Shown: positions 36,650-48,070 of the stretch, piece after piece
How the letters are laid out: the number at the start of each line of letters is the position of its first letter
Numbering within the stretch: position 1 is the stretch's first letter
Assembly: GCA_016617785.1 (NCBI GenBank)
Contig: JADILM010000003.1
Location: forward strand, 1,798,001 to 1,862,000
DNA: 64,000 bases
Direction: 5' to 3'
Source: Sporobolomyces roseus
Lineage: Eukaryota; Basidiomycota; Microbotryomycetes; Sporidiobolales; Sporidiobolaceae
Program-made: the position numbers and the translations under genes
The notes under the pieces: model-generated
The model's input: only the letters and a program-made list of their open reading frames with translations
What the model was told of the DNA's origin: nothing
Databases searched by the model: none

Positions 36650-37608
36650 ACGACGAAACACCCCCTCCTTCGAAATTCCGCCAGCTCTTCCGTTCTATCA
36701 CCGCTTCCCTCCTTCCTCCAACCTCTACATCCATATTCAAATTCTCGGGCTTCTTCCTGGTCACCGATCTCATCTCCCTCTCAAATGTATTTGTGTTCTT
36801 CGTTTCTAGGATGAACAATTTATCGGTTCGTCGTTCCTCGACTTCGCTGGGTCTCTTCCTTCGACTAGCGGACTTCGTTCCCGCTGGATTGTTCTCGGAT
36901 ATCTCTCCTGCTCTTCATCTATCTCTCCCGAGGCCAGAAGAGGGTGACGGCAGTTTCATACTATTTTCTTAGATTAGTTTCGTATGCTTTCGATTCGATC
37001 TAGTAGATGGTTATCGAGCTGTTCCTCACCCTCGTGACATTCTCGCCTTGCAAGTGCTTTCTCCTTGCCATCGTTCTTTGTCGGTTCTTCGTTCGCGAGC
37101 AGAGCATGCGAGGAAGTCGAAAGGTTTTCAAGTTTTCGATGCTTCATCAAAGTGGCAGCGATATGAGGGCAGCGCGACAGCCCTAGATGATTCTTATAAG
37201 ACGCAGAAGACGCCTGATCGAGACGAGGGCGAGCAAGATTAGCCCTACGACTCGTGAAGGTAAAAAGAACATTCGGATATAGAATCTCCTACTTTCCGAG
37301 GAGAAGTCGCGGACATTTTTCGCTCTTCTTCAATCTCCTTCCGTCGTTACGAAGTCAGTCGTAGCAGTTACTGATGAGTTGGGACTATTCTGAGGTTAAT
37401 CCGAAAGAGAGATTTCGGAGAGCGGGGTGACTGCTGGTAACCGAAGCCGAAATGCGTGTCAGCTTGTGGAACTTTCTTCTCTCTTCTATCTTCTGTTCAT
37501 CACTTCAACTCAAGAAGCTTTGAACTGTTCTCCTCAATCAGACTACTTCTACGCAAACCCCCTATCAACTTTTTCCCCTCAAAAAACTTCCACTCGACTC
37601 GTCTCATC
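36650..37608. other. Intergenic, precursor 3' region and reductase promoter
   Basis: About 960 bases. The first part is likely the 3' UTR of the peptide precursor, the last 100 bases a T/C-rich leader of the reductase. Plus frames at 36447-36972 overlap the precursor exons out of phase or run over pyrimidine-rich DNA and were discounted. Nothing else recognised. Confidence 0.45.
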
Positions 37609-39141
37609 ATGGTCTCAAACAACACCCTCCTCTACGCTCAACTTCCCGAAGGCGAAGTTGTTCCCGGTACTCACCTCAAGAAGACTACTCCCGAACTCGA
37701 CATCGACTCGGTTTCACTCGAAGGTGGTTTCCTCCTCAAATCTAGAGCTCTCTCTTTGGATCCCTACTTGAGGGGTCGAATGAGGAAGGTGAGTACTCCC
37801 CTGAGCTCTAGCTGCATTGCACAGAGCTAATCATGATTGCGGTCGACAGGAAGAGAAGAAGAGTTACAACCAGGCAATGCAAGTTGGAAAGCCTCTCGAG
37901 ACTCTCGGAGTTGGAGAGGTCGTTCGTTCGGACAATCCTGATATCAAGTAAGTTCTATCTCTGAGCTCCCTAGGTGTCGCACCGTGCCACCTGGAGTATC
38001 GCTGTAGTGCGAGACAAATCTGACACTTTCTCTGTAGGGTCGGATCAATCTGGCGAGGACTCGTTCAAGCTTCAGACTACTCGGTCGTCTCAGGAGATGC
38101 CCTCAAGAAGGGCAAGTGCATCAAGAACGACGAAGAACTTCCCTGGACGAACTTGGTCGGAGCCGTAGGCATGCCCTCTGCGAGTGAGCTTCTCGCCTTT
38201 CTGTACTTTCGTTGACGGCATCAAACTGATCCTTGATTTCGCTTTTTAGCTGCATGGGTCGGACTCTTCGAAATTGGAAAGATCAAGAAGGGAGAAACCA
38301 TCTTCATCTCTGCCGCTTCAGGAGCTGTCGGTCAAATCGCTGGTCAAATCGCTAAGCGTGAAGGACTCAAGGTCATCGGGTCTGCTGGTTCTGACGAAAA
38401 GGTAGCTTTCCTCAAGGAGATTGGCTTTGACGTCGCTTTCAACTGTGAGTCCACCTGTGCTTTGGACGCTATCGATAAGCTGACACGTCTCAACTCTCAC
38501 AGACAAGACTGAGGACACTCGCAAGATCCTCTCAGAGAACCCCTTCGATGTTGAGTGAGCAACCTTTCGTATCTCGGATGGAATGCGTTTTCTGACCGAC
38601 TTCTTCTTGTGAAAAGTTTCGAGAATGTTGGCGGCGAGACGTTGGACGCAGTCCTCGAGACTATTAACGGCCATGGCCGTATTATCCATTGTGGATCCGT
38701 CTCCCAATACCAGCTCCCTGCCGATAAGCAATACCACCTCAAGAACACTAGCAACGTTGTTACTAAGCAGCTGTGAGTCGTACCGCCTCCCACAGCATAC
38801 GCACCGCTTTCAAGAGCATTCGTACTGCTTTCCACCGCATTCTGATTCTTCGAAACTGACTTTTGATTTCTTTCCTTCGTTCCTTCCGCCGGATAGTCGC
38901 TGGCAAGGGTTCATCGTGTTCCAGCATAGCTTGGACGAGTTTGAGAAGACGATGCCGAAGTTGATCAAGAGCGGAGAGGTCAAGTAAGTCTGATACCGGG
39001 AAAAAAAAAAGAGAGCTTAAACTGATTCAATCGCGCAGAATCAAGGAGCACGTCGTCAAGGGTCTCGACAACGGAGAGGCCTTCTCAGATATGCTCACCG
39101 GGGCCGCACACGGCAAGGTCGTTTATTCCATCGAGCACTGA
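37609..39141 (+). CDS. NADP-dependent medium-chain reductase (alkenal/prostaglandin reductase-like)
   Basis: Eight exons (37609-37788, 37850-37947, 38038-38183, 38250-38444, 38503-38554, 38617-38772, 38898-38984, 39039-39141) give 338 residues, the normal size for zinc-free medium-chain reductases of the leukotriene B4 dehydrogenase/alkenal double-bond reductase branch. Landmarks are LSLDPYLRGRM, LPWTNLVGAVGMPSATAW, the Rossmann loop AASGAVGQIAGQIAK, then YKTED, FENVGGETLDAVL and GRIIHCGSVSQY. Such enzymes reduce carbon-carbon double bonds of reactive enals and enones with NADPH, mainly as detoxification, in the cytosol. No zinc-binding cysteine set is visible. Intron 7 contains an A10-type run around 39000. 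The exact substrate is unknown. Confidence 0.88.
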
Positions 39142-39381
39142 AGTTGAGGTTGCGAACTTTCTGAAAATTCCCAAGTTTGAATCCGTCTCTCATTATATCC
39201 CCTTCCTTTCGTATAGCAAATGCAAAAGATATCACTTGGCTTCGATCAGACTCACGAAAATCCATCTCGAGAGCTATCGAAAGTTGAGAGTCACTCCGAT
39301 GCGAAACGAGCGAAAGTCGGCTCATTTTCGACCATCAACCTCCTCATGCGCTTGTAGGGCCAGTCCCGCAGCGCCGACATC

Positions 39382-42300
39382 ATGCTGATACCTATATTCG
39401 CCTCCTTACTTCTCGCCTTCGCCCACACGGTCTCTGGCCAGATCCTTCTCTCATCACCTAAATCATGTTTGGGGACCTCCTCTAGCGTCGCACCCTCAGA
39501 CCAGCAACTCGTACTATCTCAAGTATACGCACAATTCGATCAAGGTCAGACTACGCCCAACGAGTACGCTTATGGAGTCAATCTGGGAGATGTACCTTCA
39601 GTTTACAACCAACGGGGAGAACTCTTGACTGGAACTGGTGACATCTTGAGGGTGGTCATGACGGGTAGTACGGTATCAAACAGTGAAGGATACTCGAATG
39701 AGACCAACCTAGTCTCGACTCTAGTCCTCGAAAGCAACATCCTCACCTTTGAAGTCTTCAAGAACTCGAGTGCACTATGCTCTGCAATCAGGACGACAGC
39801 TGGAAATACAGGGACGATTACGAATGGATCAGCGGTAGTAAGAGAGTCGGGATGTCCTTATGGAAGTGGAGATGTCGCCCTCGGATTCTCTGTTCCCCTC
39901 ACAAACTCCTATCCCCTCACAACTATCACTACGAACCTCGTCGCCCTCGATCCTTCGAACCCAGCTCTCCGACTAGCATGTTACGACCTCTCCTTCACCC
40001 CTTACTATCCCGATTACTTCGGCTATCCCCTGATTCGATTCAGTAAGTCCACTCTCGCTTTTATCCGAATTCTCGCTTTGCTTAGCTTATTGGGGATCGC
40101 TGTACAGTCTTAATCGGTATCCTCGGTCTTTACCTCCTTCTCTACGTTCTCGCTCGCTTCTACGCTTCCTACACCTCATGGCTGTCGGACAACGAGGCCC
40201 ACATCGCTTCTTCCCTCACTCTCAAAATCACCTCGACTGCAGATCCATCTATGAGGCAAATGTGGGGATCGATTTGGTTTAATGCATGGGCAGGGAAACA
40301 AGTCGTGCTGAGCGGGAGTTTGAGGAGATATGTGACAGCGGAATTGAGGGAATTATTCGTAACTGTCGCTTGGTTTACGATGGTGGGAACGGTCGCTGTC
40401 GAATGGCCTGGCTTCGCTTGTGAGTAATCTTCCTTCCTGTCTCACTGACTTGAGCTCAATCGTCAGTTCACAGATCCCGTCTTCAAACAAACGGCTTGGA
40501 CTTCTCTCGTTTGGAACAACACCTTGCCTTTCACTTCTCCAGCACAACCCGTCTACCCTCGAGCTGCCGCTTCTCTTCCTTCCTCCTTCGTCTCTCAAAT
40601 CCAAGATACAAGCTCCCCTCTTTACCTTGACCAAACTTTACCCTCCGTCCTCCTCGATCTCGAAGGATCTGAACGCGGGATCGAGAAATGGGCTCGAATG
40701 GCGGGAGTACGACACGAAGATGTATGGAGCGTTTGCGCTTTCACCTTCTTCGCCATTTGTGCCGCCGTCATCGCAGCCCATGCCTTGTTCTTCGCTTTCG
40801 ACTCGTTACTCGATTTAGTTGGTCCGAAGCGAAAAGGAGGCAGAGGTCGTCAAGCTGGACAACCCGTTCCACCTCCTCTACGACGAGACGATACGGCTTA
40901 CTCGACGCAGAAGGAGTCAATTCATGACAGTTCCGATGGGCGAGTTTCAGATGCATCGATGGGTCGATTCTTGGACAGTGGAGATTACGAGGAGGAAAAC
41001 TTTATGGAGGAAGGGACGGAATATGGACATCGACCAGAGGACGACTTTCCTTCGTGGCAACTTCATCTTGCACTTCTCCAAGGAAACCTCACCCGAATTC
41101 TCATGTTCTTCCACCTCCCTCTCACCGCCTTCTCCGTCTATCAATTCACCCTTCGCTCGACCTCTCCCACTTCCACCTTTGCCCTCGCAATCGTCACTTT
41201 CGCCGCAGTGTGCGTCGCTTGGCCAGTCTACCTCATATGGACCATTCACGTCAAACCCGCTCGCGAACTCTACACTTCCCTGCCTCTCCTCCTCTCAACT
41301 GGACCCCTCTACAACACCTACGCAGAAGAGTGCTGTCTCTTCCCAGTCGTCACCCTTGCCTCGAGCTTGATCATCGGAGTCATCATTGGAGCAGCTCAAT
41401 CAGCCGGAACCGCTCAAACCGTCGTTATTCTCCTCGTCGAAGTCGCTTCTACAGTTTGCCAATCTCTCTGGCTTCCGTGGGGTGACAACTCTTCAATGGG
41501 TCCACTCGCATTCCTCCTCTCCCTCGCAAGGATCGTCACCGCCGTTCTTCTCATCGTCCTCTCTCCGACAGTCGCCATCTCGAGCGAAGCAGGATCCTGG
41601 ATCGCCTACATCGTCTTCCTCGTTCAAGGTCTCGTCATCCTCACACTTCTCGCAGTCCTTACCTTCAAATTCTTCGAACTCATTGTTCGAGTTGTTGGCC
41701 GAGTACCATTCGATGAGAGTCGCAGCTCTCGAGGAGGAGGACTCTTCGGTGCGTTGAGGAAGCTTGATCGAGTAAGAGGTGGAAAGAAGGGAGGTGGACG
41801 AGGTCAGCCCAATCCCGGAGCGAGTGGAGCAGCGAGAAAGAGAGCGATCGAAGCGAGGAGGAGAAGGAACTTGCAGCGAGAAAGGTTAGGAGGAGCGAGC
41901 GAGTCGACAGTCGGAACTAGAACTCACATGTTGGCTCACCCGGGCCGACCAGGTCGAGATTCACCTTCTTCCTCGATGACCCTCGACACGAGAAGGTACG
42001 CTTCTTCAGGACTAGTCGACGAAGATGGATACATCATGTCATCGATGTCGGGCGGATGGGGAGGAAGTGGAACAAGTTCAAGAACGGGTTTCGTCAAACC
42101 GGGAGCTTATGCAAGTAGCGCTTCAGGTGGACCAGTCCTTCGTAACGCACCTGCAGCATGGGGAGAACATCCCGTCACTCTCGTTCCGGCAACAGCAACG
42201 AACAACGCTGTACAGAAACCTCCTTCGACGACAAGTTCTGGATTCACTCGAGTTGGAGGAGGTCGCGCTTCTCACAAGAACCCTTACGAATACACGAACG

Positions 42301-43184
42301 CTGCTGCTACCGCTGCTTACCCTCCTTACCCTCCAGCAACCTCCGACGCTTATGGCAATCCTCGACCAGGCTCGATGCCTGGCAATCCTCGTCGAATGTC
42401 TCAATCCGCTGTCGTCGAAATCGCCAACGCCAACGCCAACGCCAACGCAACCTCCGAATCTCCTCCACTCTCTCGACACACTACTCGACCATCACTTCAG
42501 CTTGCTTCTTCGTCTGCTCTTCTCTCAAACACCGTCTCTCGATATTCAGCTGGTCGATTCGAAGATGAACGACCTCAAACTCGATCGAAACCGAAAGGAG
42601 GCTTCTTTGGGAGGTTCAAGAAACGGAGATCAACAATGAGTGAAGATGACTTTACGGATGATACCGATGACACGGACGATGACAGACCTGTCAGAAAATG
42701 GGGAGGCATCAAGATCAACGGTTGGAAGAGAGGACGAACAGAAGGAGGGGAGACGGATGAAAGGGAGTTCAAGGTGGAGCGACCGAACCGAAGATCACCC
42801 CCCGTCGTCGAAGAACCGCCAGATACCGGAGAGAAAGGATTCTCGGTAGTTCGAAAACCTCGACCTCGACCGACTGCACCAGCTATTACTTCCACCTCTT
42901 CCTCATCTACTCCTCCCACTGCTGCCAAGCCACTATCCGATGAACCTTCAGCCCCTTCTCCGAGACGAACAGAAGCAGTTGAGGAACCTTTGACCCCGAC
43001 TGCCGACATCTCCGATCCCCTCCTCTCTTCTCGACATGCTCCTTCTCTCCCTCCCGGCGCCGCCCCTCCTCAATCTCGACCTCATAACTCAAATCAAGCA
43101 CCTCACGTCTCAGTCGAAGCACCGAGTAGACCAAGCAGTTTGAGAGGAGAATCGTTTGGAGAGTGGGATGAAACGAGGTATTGA
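39382..43184 (+). CDS. TRP-like channel/flavin-carrier family protein with ML-like domain
   Basis: Three exons, 39382-40042, 40108-40419, 40474-43184, give 1227 residues. A signal peptide (IFASLLLAFAHTVSG) precedes an ML-like lumenal domain with paired cysteines and several N-glycosylation sites (residues about 20-210). A membrane region follows from about residue 215 to 600, with a first segment ILIGILGLYLLLYVLARF, one at VCAFTFFAICAAVIAAH, and a cluster of five or more helices between 41,100 and 41,700. This is the fungal TRP/Pkd2/Flc family of ER, Golgi and plasma-membrane proteins tied to calcium, wall integrity and FAD transport. Residues about 600-1227 are disordered, Ser/Arg/Pro-rich, with an Ala-Asn repeat (42424-42450). 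This cytosolic tail is unusually long. Confidence 0.85.
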
Positions 43185-43527
43185 AGTTCTTTCATTGTGT
43201 GATTTCCTTGTTTGCTGTTTCCCCATTCTGTTCTGCAGTGACTATAGACACTTTCCTTTCATTCTTCATTCTATGTGCAACTATGTAGTCCTTTTCCCTT
43301 GATTCGTGATTTTCATTCGTTCGACTTGGTGCAATTTTTGAGAGATGTTTCTCGAAACACGTCTTTCGCTTCATCCAACTTCTTTCACTGCGATCCTCGT
43401 CTCGCTATACAGCCTTAGAGTCTCCTCACCAAAGTACAGCAACACGCGAAACGCTCCTCTCCTCCTCTCGCCCTTTCTTCTCTCCCCTCCTCTCCTTTCC
43501 CACCTCCGAATTCCTTCAAACTCTAGC
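43185..43527. other. Intergenic, p24 promoter region
   Basis: Short C/T-rich stretch before the p24 gene, ending in CTAGCATG. No other signal recognised. Confidence 0.45.
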
Positions 43528-44485
43528 ATGACAACACCGACACGGCGACTCAAGGCTTCCTTTATTTCATTATTCGCTCTAGTAGCACTCGCGCTGCTGT
43601 CTGCTCCACCAAGAGTTGAAGCGAGTGCGTTGACAACTACCATCAACGCAAATGAGAGAACGTGTTTCTATGCTCTAGTAGACAAGGTCGGGGAAAAGGT
43701 GAGCACTCATAGCTTCGTCAGTGGTCTCGCAATTGTTACTGACACCCTTGATTGGTCGCAGGTTGGGTTCTACTTTGCTGTTCGTCGCTCGACCCTTTTC
43801 CCTTCACTTCGCGACATTTCAGAGTGTTGATCCATACGAAATGACACAGGTACAATCAGGAGGATCATTCGACATAGATTGGGTCGTGACAGATCCAACC
43901 GACACGATCATTATCGACGGAGAACGAGAACGACAAGGAGATTACATCTTTACCGCTCACAACACTGGAGAATACTCGTTCTGTTTCTCCAACGACATGT
44001 CTTCGTTCTCGGAGAAACTGGTTGATTTCGATATCATGGTCGAGAGTGAGCCGAGACCGGTCGCACCGGCGAAACCTACCGCGTTGACGGAACAGACGAG
44101 TAGTTTGGAGGAGAGCATTTACAAGTTGAGTGGGAGTTTGAGCAGTATTCAGAGGACTCAGAAGTATTTCAGGACGAGGGAGAATCGAAATGTGAGTCAA
44201 GGAAGTGCTCGTATCTGTGTCCCCGAAGCGGAATACTGATACTATTCCTTTGCCTCGATCTCACAGGTCAGTACTGTCAAGAGTACGCAATGGCGTATCT
44301 TCACCTTTTCTCTCGCCGAGAGTGTCTTCATGTGTGGAATGAGTGCTTTCCAAGTCTGGGGTGAGCCGATAGTTCTCACTTTTCTTCCCCTTTCTCTTCT
44401 CTTTACTAACAGATAGCATCTCTCTGCTACTTTTCTAGTTGTTCAACGGTTCTTCTCGGGACCTTCAAGGAGACGGCAAGTGTAG
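43528..44485 (+). CDS. p24 family cargo receptor (Erp/TMED type)
   Basis: Five exons, 43528-43698, 43762-43779, 43850-44191, 44267-44360, 44439-44485, give 223 residues. A signal peptide (SLFALVALALLSAPPRVEA) is followed by the GOLD domain: ERTCFYALV, FYFAVQSGGSFDIDW, ERQGDYIFTAHNTGEYSFCF, then EKLVDFDIMV, a coiled-coil around RTQKYFRTRENRN, one membrane helix (FSLAESVFMCGMSAFQVW) and a short tail VVQRFFSGPSRRRQV with the Phe-Phe COPII signal and basic residues. p24 proteins cycle between ER and Golgi and sort cargo, including GPI proteins. Sequence is closest to the FYFAVQSGGSFD branch (Erp3/5/6 and TMED5 like). Exon 2 is only 18 nt and encodes GFYFA plus one residue. Confidence 0.88.
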
Positions 44486-44709
44486 AGATTGGGATGAGGA
44501 TAGCATGTTCATTTGCAGACTCGACGAAAAATTGCAGAATTCTTCACGACATCAATTGTCTCTATTGCGAGATTACGAGAGTTGACGTTGTGTCTTTCGT
44601 CGTCGCCTGCATCTCATCGCACTCGAAGAAAAGAGAATCACCTGACTTTGCGAAAGTTTGAACAATCGCTTCTTGATTTTGAACGATTCACCGCTTCTTC
44701 TTAGCATGA

Positions 44710-46552
44710 ATGGCTCTTCACCTAGCCTCTCACCAACTGAGTGATGCACAACCTTCCAACATCACTGGACTAGACTTCAATGCGAATGGTTCCTTGTTTG
44801 CTACTTCAACTCTCGAAGGCTGGATCATTTATCGAACAAACCCGCTACAGATCATCACTAAACGAGGTGAGTAACCATTCTATAGCTCCATCGAACTCTC
44901 TAGCTCATTCCTGTCACGCGTAGATGTCGCAAACTCTTCACTCGGAATGGTGATTCCCCTCGAACGAACAAACATCTTACTACTGGTTGGAGGACCCCCT
45001 TCGCCTCTCTACCCACCTAACAAGGTTGTGTTCTGGGATGACAAGCTGGGGGAAGCAGTAGCCGAACTGGAATTCAGGGAGGACGTGAGGGGAATCGCAG
45101 TGAGGAAAGATCGGCTCGTAGTGGCGCTCAAGAGGAGGGTTATCATCTTTGTTTTGGGGATAGGTGACATGGGAATATGGAGAGAAGGTTCCTATGATAC
45201 TTGCGATAATCCAAAAGGTATGAAGGAATTGATTCGCACGTTTTCGAAAATCAGGCTGAACTCCTCTCTACACTCGTTAGGTCTCGTTGCACTCGCTTCG
45301 GAACCTGGATCCACACTATTAGCATTCCCTGGACGACAAGCGGGCCAAGTACAGCTCGTTCGACTGCCACCTTACGCACCAGATCAACCTCCTTTACCTC
45401 CTCCTCCTTCGCACAATCCGAACTCCGCTCCTTATCCATCAGTTTCTATCATCGTCGCTCATACTTCAGCACTCTCAGCCCTTTCCGTTACTCCTTCCGG
45501 CTCTCTACTCGCAACGACAAGCAAACAAGGAACTCTAGTGAGGGTCTGGGATCCGACAACTAGTCATCTAGTCAAGGAGTTGAGGAGAGGGACGGATACA
45601 GCAGAGATCTTTGGATTGAGTTTCAGGAAAGATGGAGGAGCGATCGCAGTCAGTAGTGATAAAGGAACGGTCCACGTTTGGGATCTCAAGAATTCGAAAG
45701 AAGAGCGACGGCGGTCTGGAGGAAGTGATAGCGGTACTTCGTGAGTCTTACTCTCGAACGAATAGAGTTGACGTTCGTCGACTCACTTATTTGACAATTT
45801 TCCCTCACAGCACTCCTCGGCAGAAGCAATACTCGCTCCTCAAACCTTATCTTCCGAAATACTTCTCCTCTGAATGGTCCCATTCTCAATTTCGACTTCC
45901 CTCTCCTGCTCTTCCCGGTTCTCGCCTCCCTTCCTTCTCGATACCGTCCAATAATGCGTCCGCTCCAGCATTAGCACCACCGACAGTAGAAGACGATTTC
46001 TGTATTTGCACCTGGGTCGAAGTCGAATTGAGTGATGATGAAGAAGACGAATCGATACCTCCGAATCGAACATCAACACCCACAACTTCTTCAATACCTC
46101 GACGCTCGTCTCCCTCGACATCTCAACCTCAATCGCAGCACTCCTCTCGACCCTCAAGTCGAGGTCGCGGCACTTCTTCTACCTCTTCCCATCCTTCCTC
46201 CTCTTCCTCTTCCCCCGTTCGCGGTCAGAACAAAGAACCTCCAACTCCTTCACTGCATCGTCAATCGTTCCGTTCCTCTCCTCAACCCGCCCAAACTTTC
46301 GACCCTACTCCTCTGCCTCGACCGAAACGGACCGAGTCGCAATTGGTTGCTATCACTCAGTCTGGTGGCTGGTTCAGAGTCTCTCTGACAGGCGGGTATG
46401 AAGGTGAGAATATGGGCACTGGGAAGGGGAAAGGGAAAGAAAGGGAAGGAGTCAACTCGCGAGGAGAGGAAGGTGTGATGGGTTTAGGGAGGGACTCGAC
46501 TACTTCTTGTCGTCTCGTCGAGTATAGGAGATTCGGTACCGATGGATGGTGA
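44710..46552 (+). CDS. PROPPIN WD40 protein (Atg18/Hsv2/WIPI type)
   Basis: Four exons, 44710-44866, 44924-45217, 45281-45740, 45811-46552, give 550 residues. WD-like blades are seen at NITGLDFNANGSLFATST, SALSVTPSGSLLATTSKQGT, then the diagnostic lipid-binding motif L-R-R-G (45580-45591, in KELRRGTDTA), followed by GLSFRKDGGAIAVSSDKGTVH. PROPPINs bind PI3P and PI(3,5)P2 through two arginines of this motif and act in autophagy. Leu instead of Phe before RRG points to the Hsv2/WIPI3 (WDR45B) side rather than Atg18 itself. The last exon holds a long low-complexity insertion, Ser/Pro/Thr-rich (residues about 360-440), before a final LVAITQSGGWFRVSL blade strand. The first ATG at 44706 is out of frame and closes after twelve codons, so the second is used. 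Confidence 0.85.
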
Positions 46553-46879
46553 TCCTACACTTTTGCATGTGGTTTCATACTGATGAACTCGCTCGATATT
46601 CCCCTAATTTTCGATTCTCTACGTTATCTCTCGCTGCTTCACTCTTAGCCTTTCTACCTCGTTCTCTTCTGTACTGCCTTTAGATACCGCACTCTTCTGT
46701 CTTGTTGTAGTACTTTTTGCTCTCGTTCGCATCCTGTTGATAGTGCTCTTCTCTTACTGTCTCGACAATCTACTCGTTATCTGCCATTCGTGACTGCTTC
46801 TCTCGCGCACGTCTAGACGTCACCAGCTCTTTACAGATGCAACACGAAGCTTGAAATTCACTCAGTTCAGATCTCAAAT
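46553..46879. other. Convergent 3' region
   Basis: Lies between two convergent genes and likely contains both 3' UTRs. T/C-rich on the plus strand; no gene-like frame seen. Confidence 0.45.
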
Positions 46880-47751
46880 TCACTTTTCTCCGACCAAACT
46901 TCTCCTGTCAACATCCTCAACCGCTTCGATCGGCGCATCACTCAGCATGTCGTCGTTGAGGGCCCAGAATGCTAGTCGATCGGAGGGAGTCGAAAGAGAG
47001 TTGAGCATCGTTGACAATCCTTCCCCTCCGTTGCGAATCGATTGGAACGCTATCCGCGAGGTTGCGAGGGTATACGAATAGCGTTGAATGAGAGTAATGG
47101 CCTACGGTAGTATACGGCTTTAGTAGCGGCTTTAGCAGAGTGTCGGATTGAGAGAAATGGAGGACTCACACGACTTCGAATCGACGCATCTGATCCCGTC
47201 CAATGCTTATACTCGACCCTTTCCCAATCTTTGCCATGTACTCCGATCCTCTCTATCGCTAGTTCGTCTTCCCTCGTAACCTCCTCTGTTGCTTTACTTG
47301 GTAGGAATACCTCGAGACCGACATTTCCAGTCTTCGCAAGGAGATGAACGATAAGGCAGTCACCACATCGTGGATGCTCGAAGGCTATCCGCCGGAAAGT
47401 CTCAGTCGTACTTGTCGCCGGAGTGCTTGAACGTACGTCGAGGAAGCTTTCAGAGAAGCAAGTCCGCAGTCTAAGAGCGCAAGGCGAACCAAGATCTCCT
47501 CCTTCTTTATCCGAGGCGGATTCCACCTTGCCGGCCGCTTCAGCCTTCGACAGTTCATGGGGGAGAGACTCTGATAACGATCGGCGAGAGACGAAGAGAG
47601 CAACTGTGCAGAAGCATGCGAGGGCGGCAAAGAGGGTTTTCCGAGAAATTGTCGTTGCTGCTCCTCCGAAGCTCCGGACGACTCCGGTTCCGTCCCAGCT
47701 CGACAGTGACCGCCGTCTCCAGTCCTGTAGCCGCTCATACCAGGTGTACAT
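46880..47751 (-). CDS. Type II membrane protein, unassigned
   Basis: Two exons, 47751-47170 and 47101-46880, give 267 residues. The intron is supported by donor GTGAGT, acceptor CGTAG, and by a 74-codon open frame afterward that is not reached without splicing. A short basic N-terminus (MYTWYERLQDWRRRSLSSW) precedes one hydrophobic helix (TLFAALACFCTVALFV), giving a likely Golgi-type type II topology. The lumenal part contains FEHPRCGDCLIVHLLAKTG, VEYKHWTGSDASIRSRA, LIQRYSYTLATSRIAFQ and FWALNDDM. Paired cysteines and the terminal Leu-Asn-Asp-Asp motif look conserved, and could belong to a glycosyltransferase-like or Stealth-like fold, but I do not recognise the family. An upstream in-frame ATG at 47946 adds a low-complexity leader and seems less likely. 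Confidence 0.55.
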
Positions 47752-48070
47752 GGCGTAGGATGGGATAGAAACGGGGAGTTGCGATTCGAGTCGAGGATGC
47801 AAAGGCAGGCTTTCGCTGAGTCTAGCTGTCGCTCCCACTCCTCCCGAAGGGAGATACTCGAGAAAAGGCTCGAGAAGTGAAAGGAAGGGAAGGAAGGAAG
47901 GGAAGAAAGGAAGAGGAGCTAGAGGAGCTCGAAGATACCTGAGCACACCGAGAAATTAGAAGTGCGAAATCCAATGAAACTCTCTCTAGCGCGACCTCCG
48001 AGAAGTGGAAGGTCCGAGGTGATGCCGGTACCGACGAGAAGAAGTTGAAGTGTACTGTTTTCTTCATGCA

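Noticed and set aside
39001..39012. A-run as a poly(A) or retroposition mark.
   Set aside because: It lies inside an intron of the reductase gene, with good splice sites on both sides, and no target-site duplication was seen.
42424..42450. GCCAAC tandem units as a possible CRISPR or satellite array.
   Set aside because: The units are six bases, have no spacers, and encode an Ala-Asn run within a long open exon.
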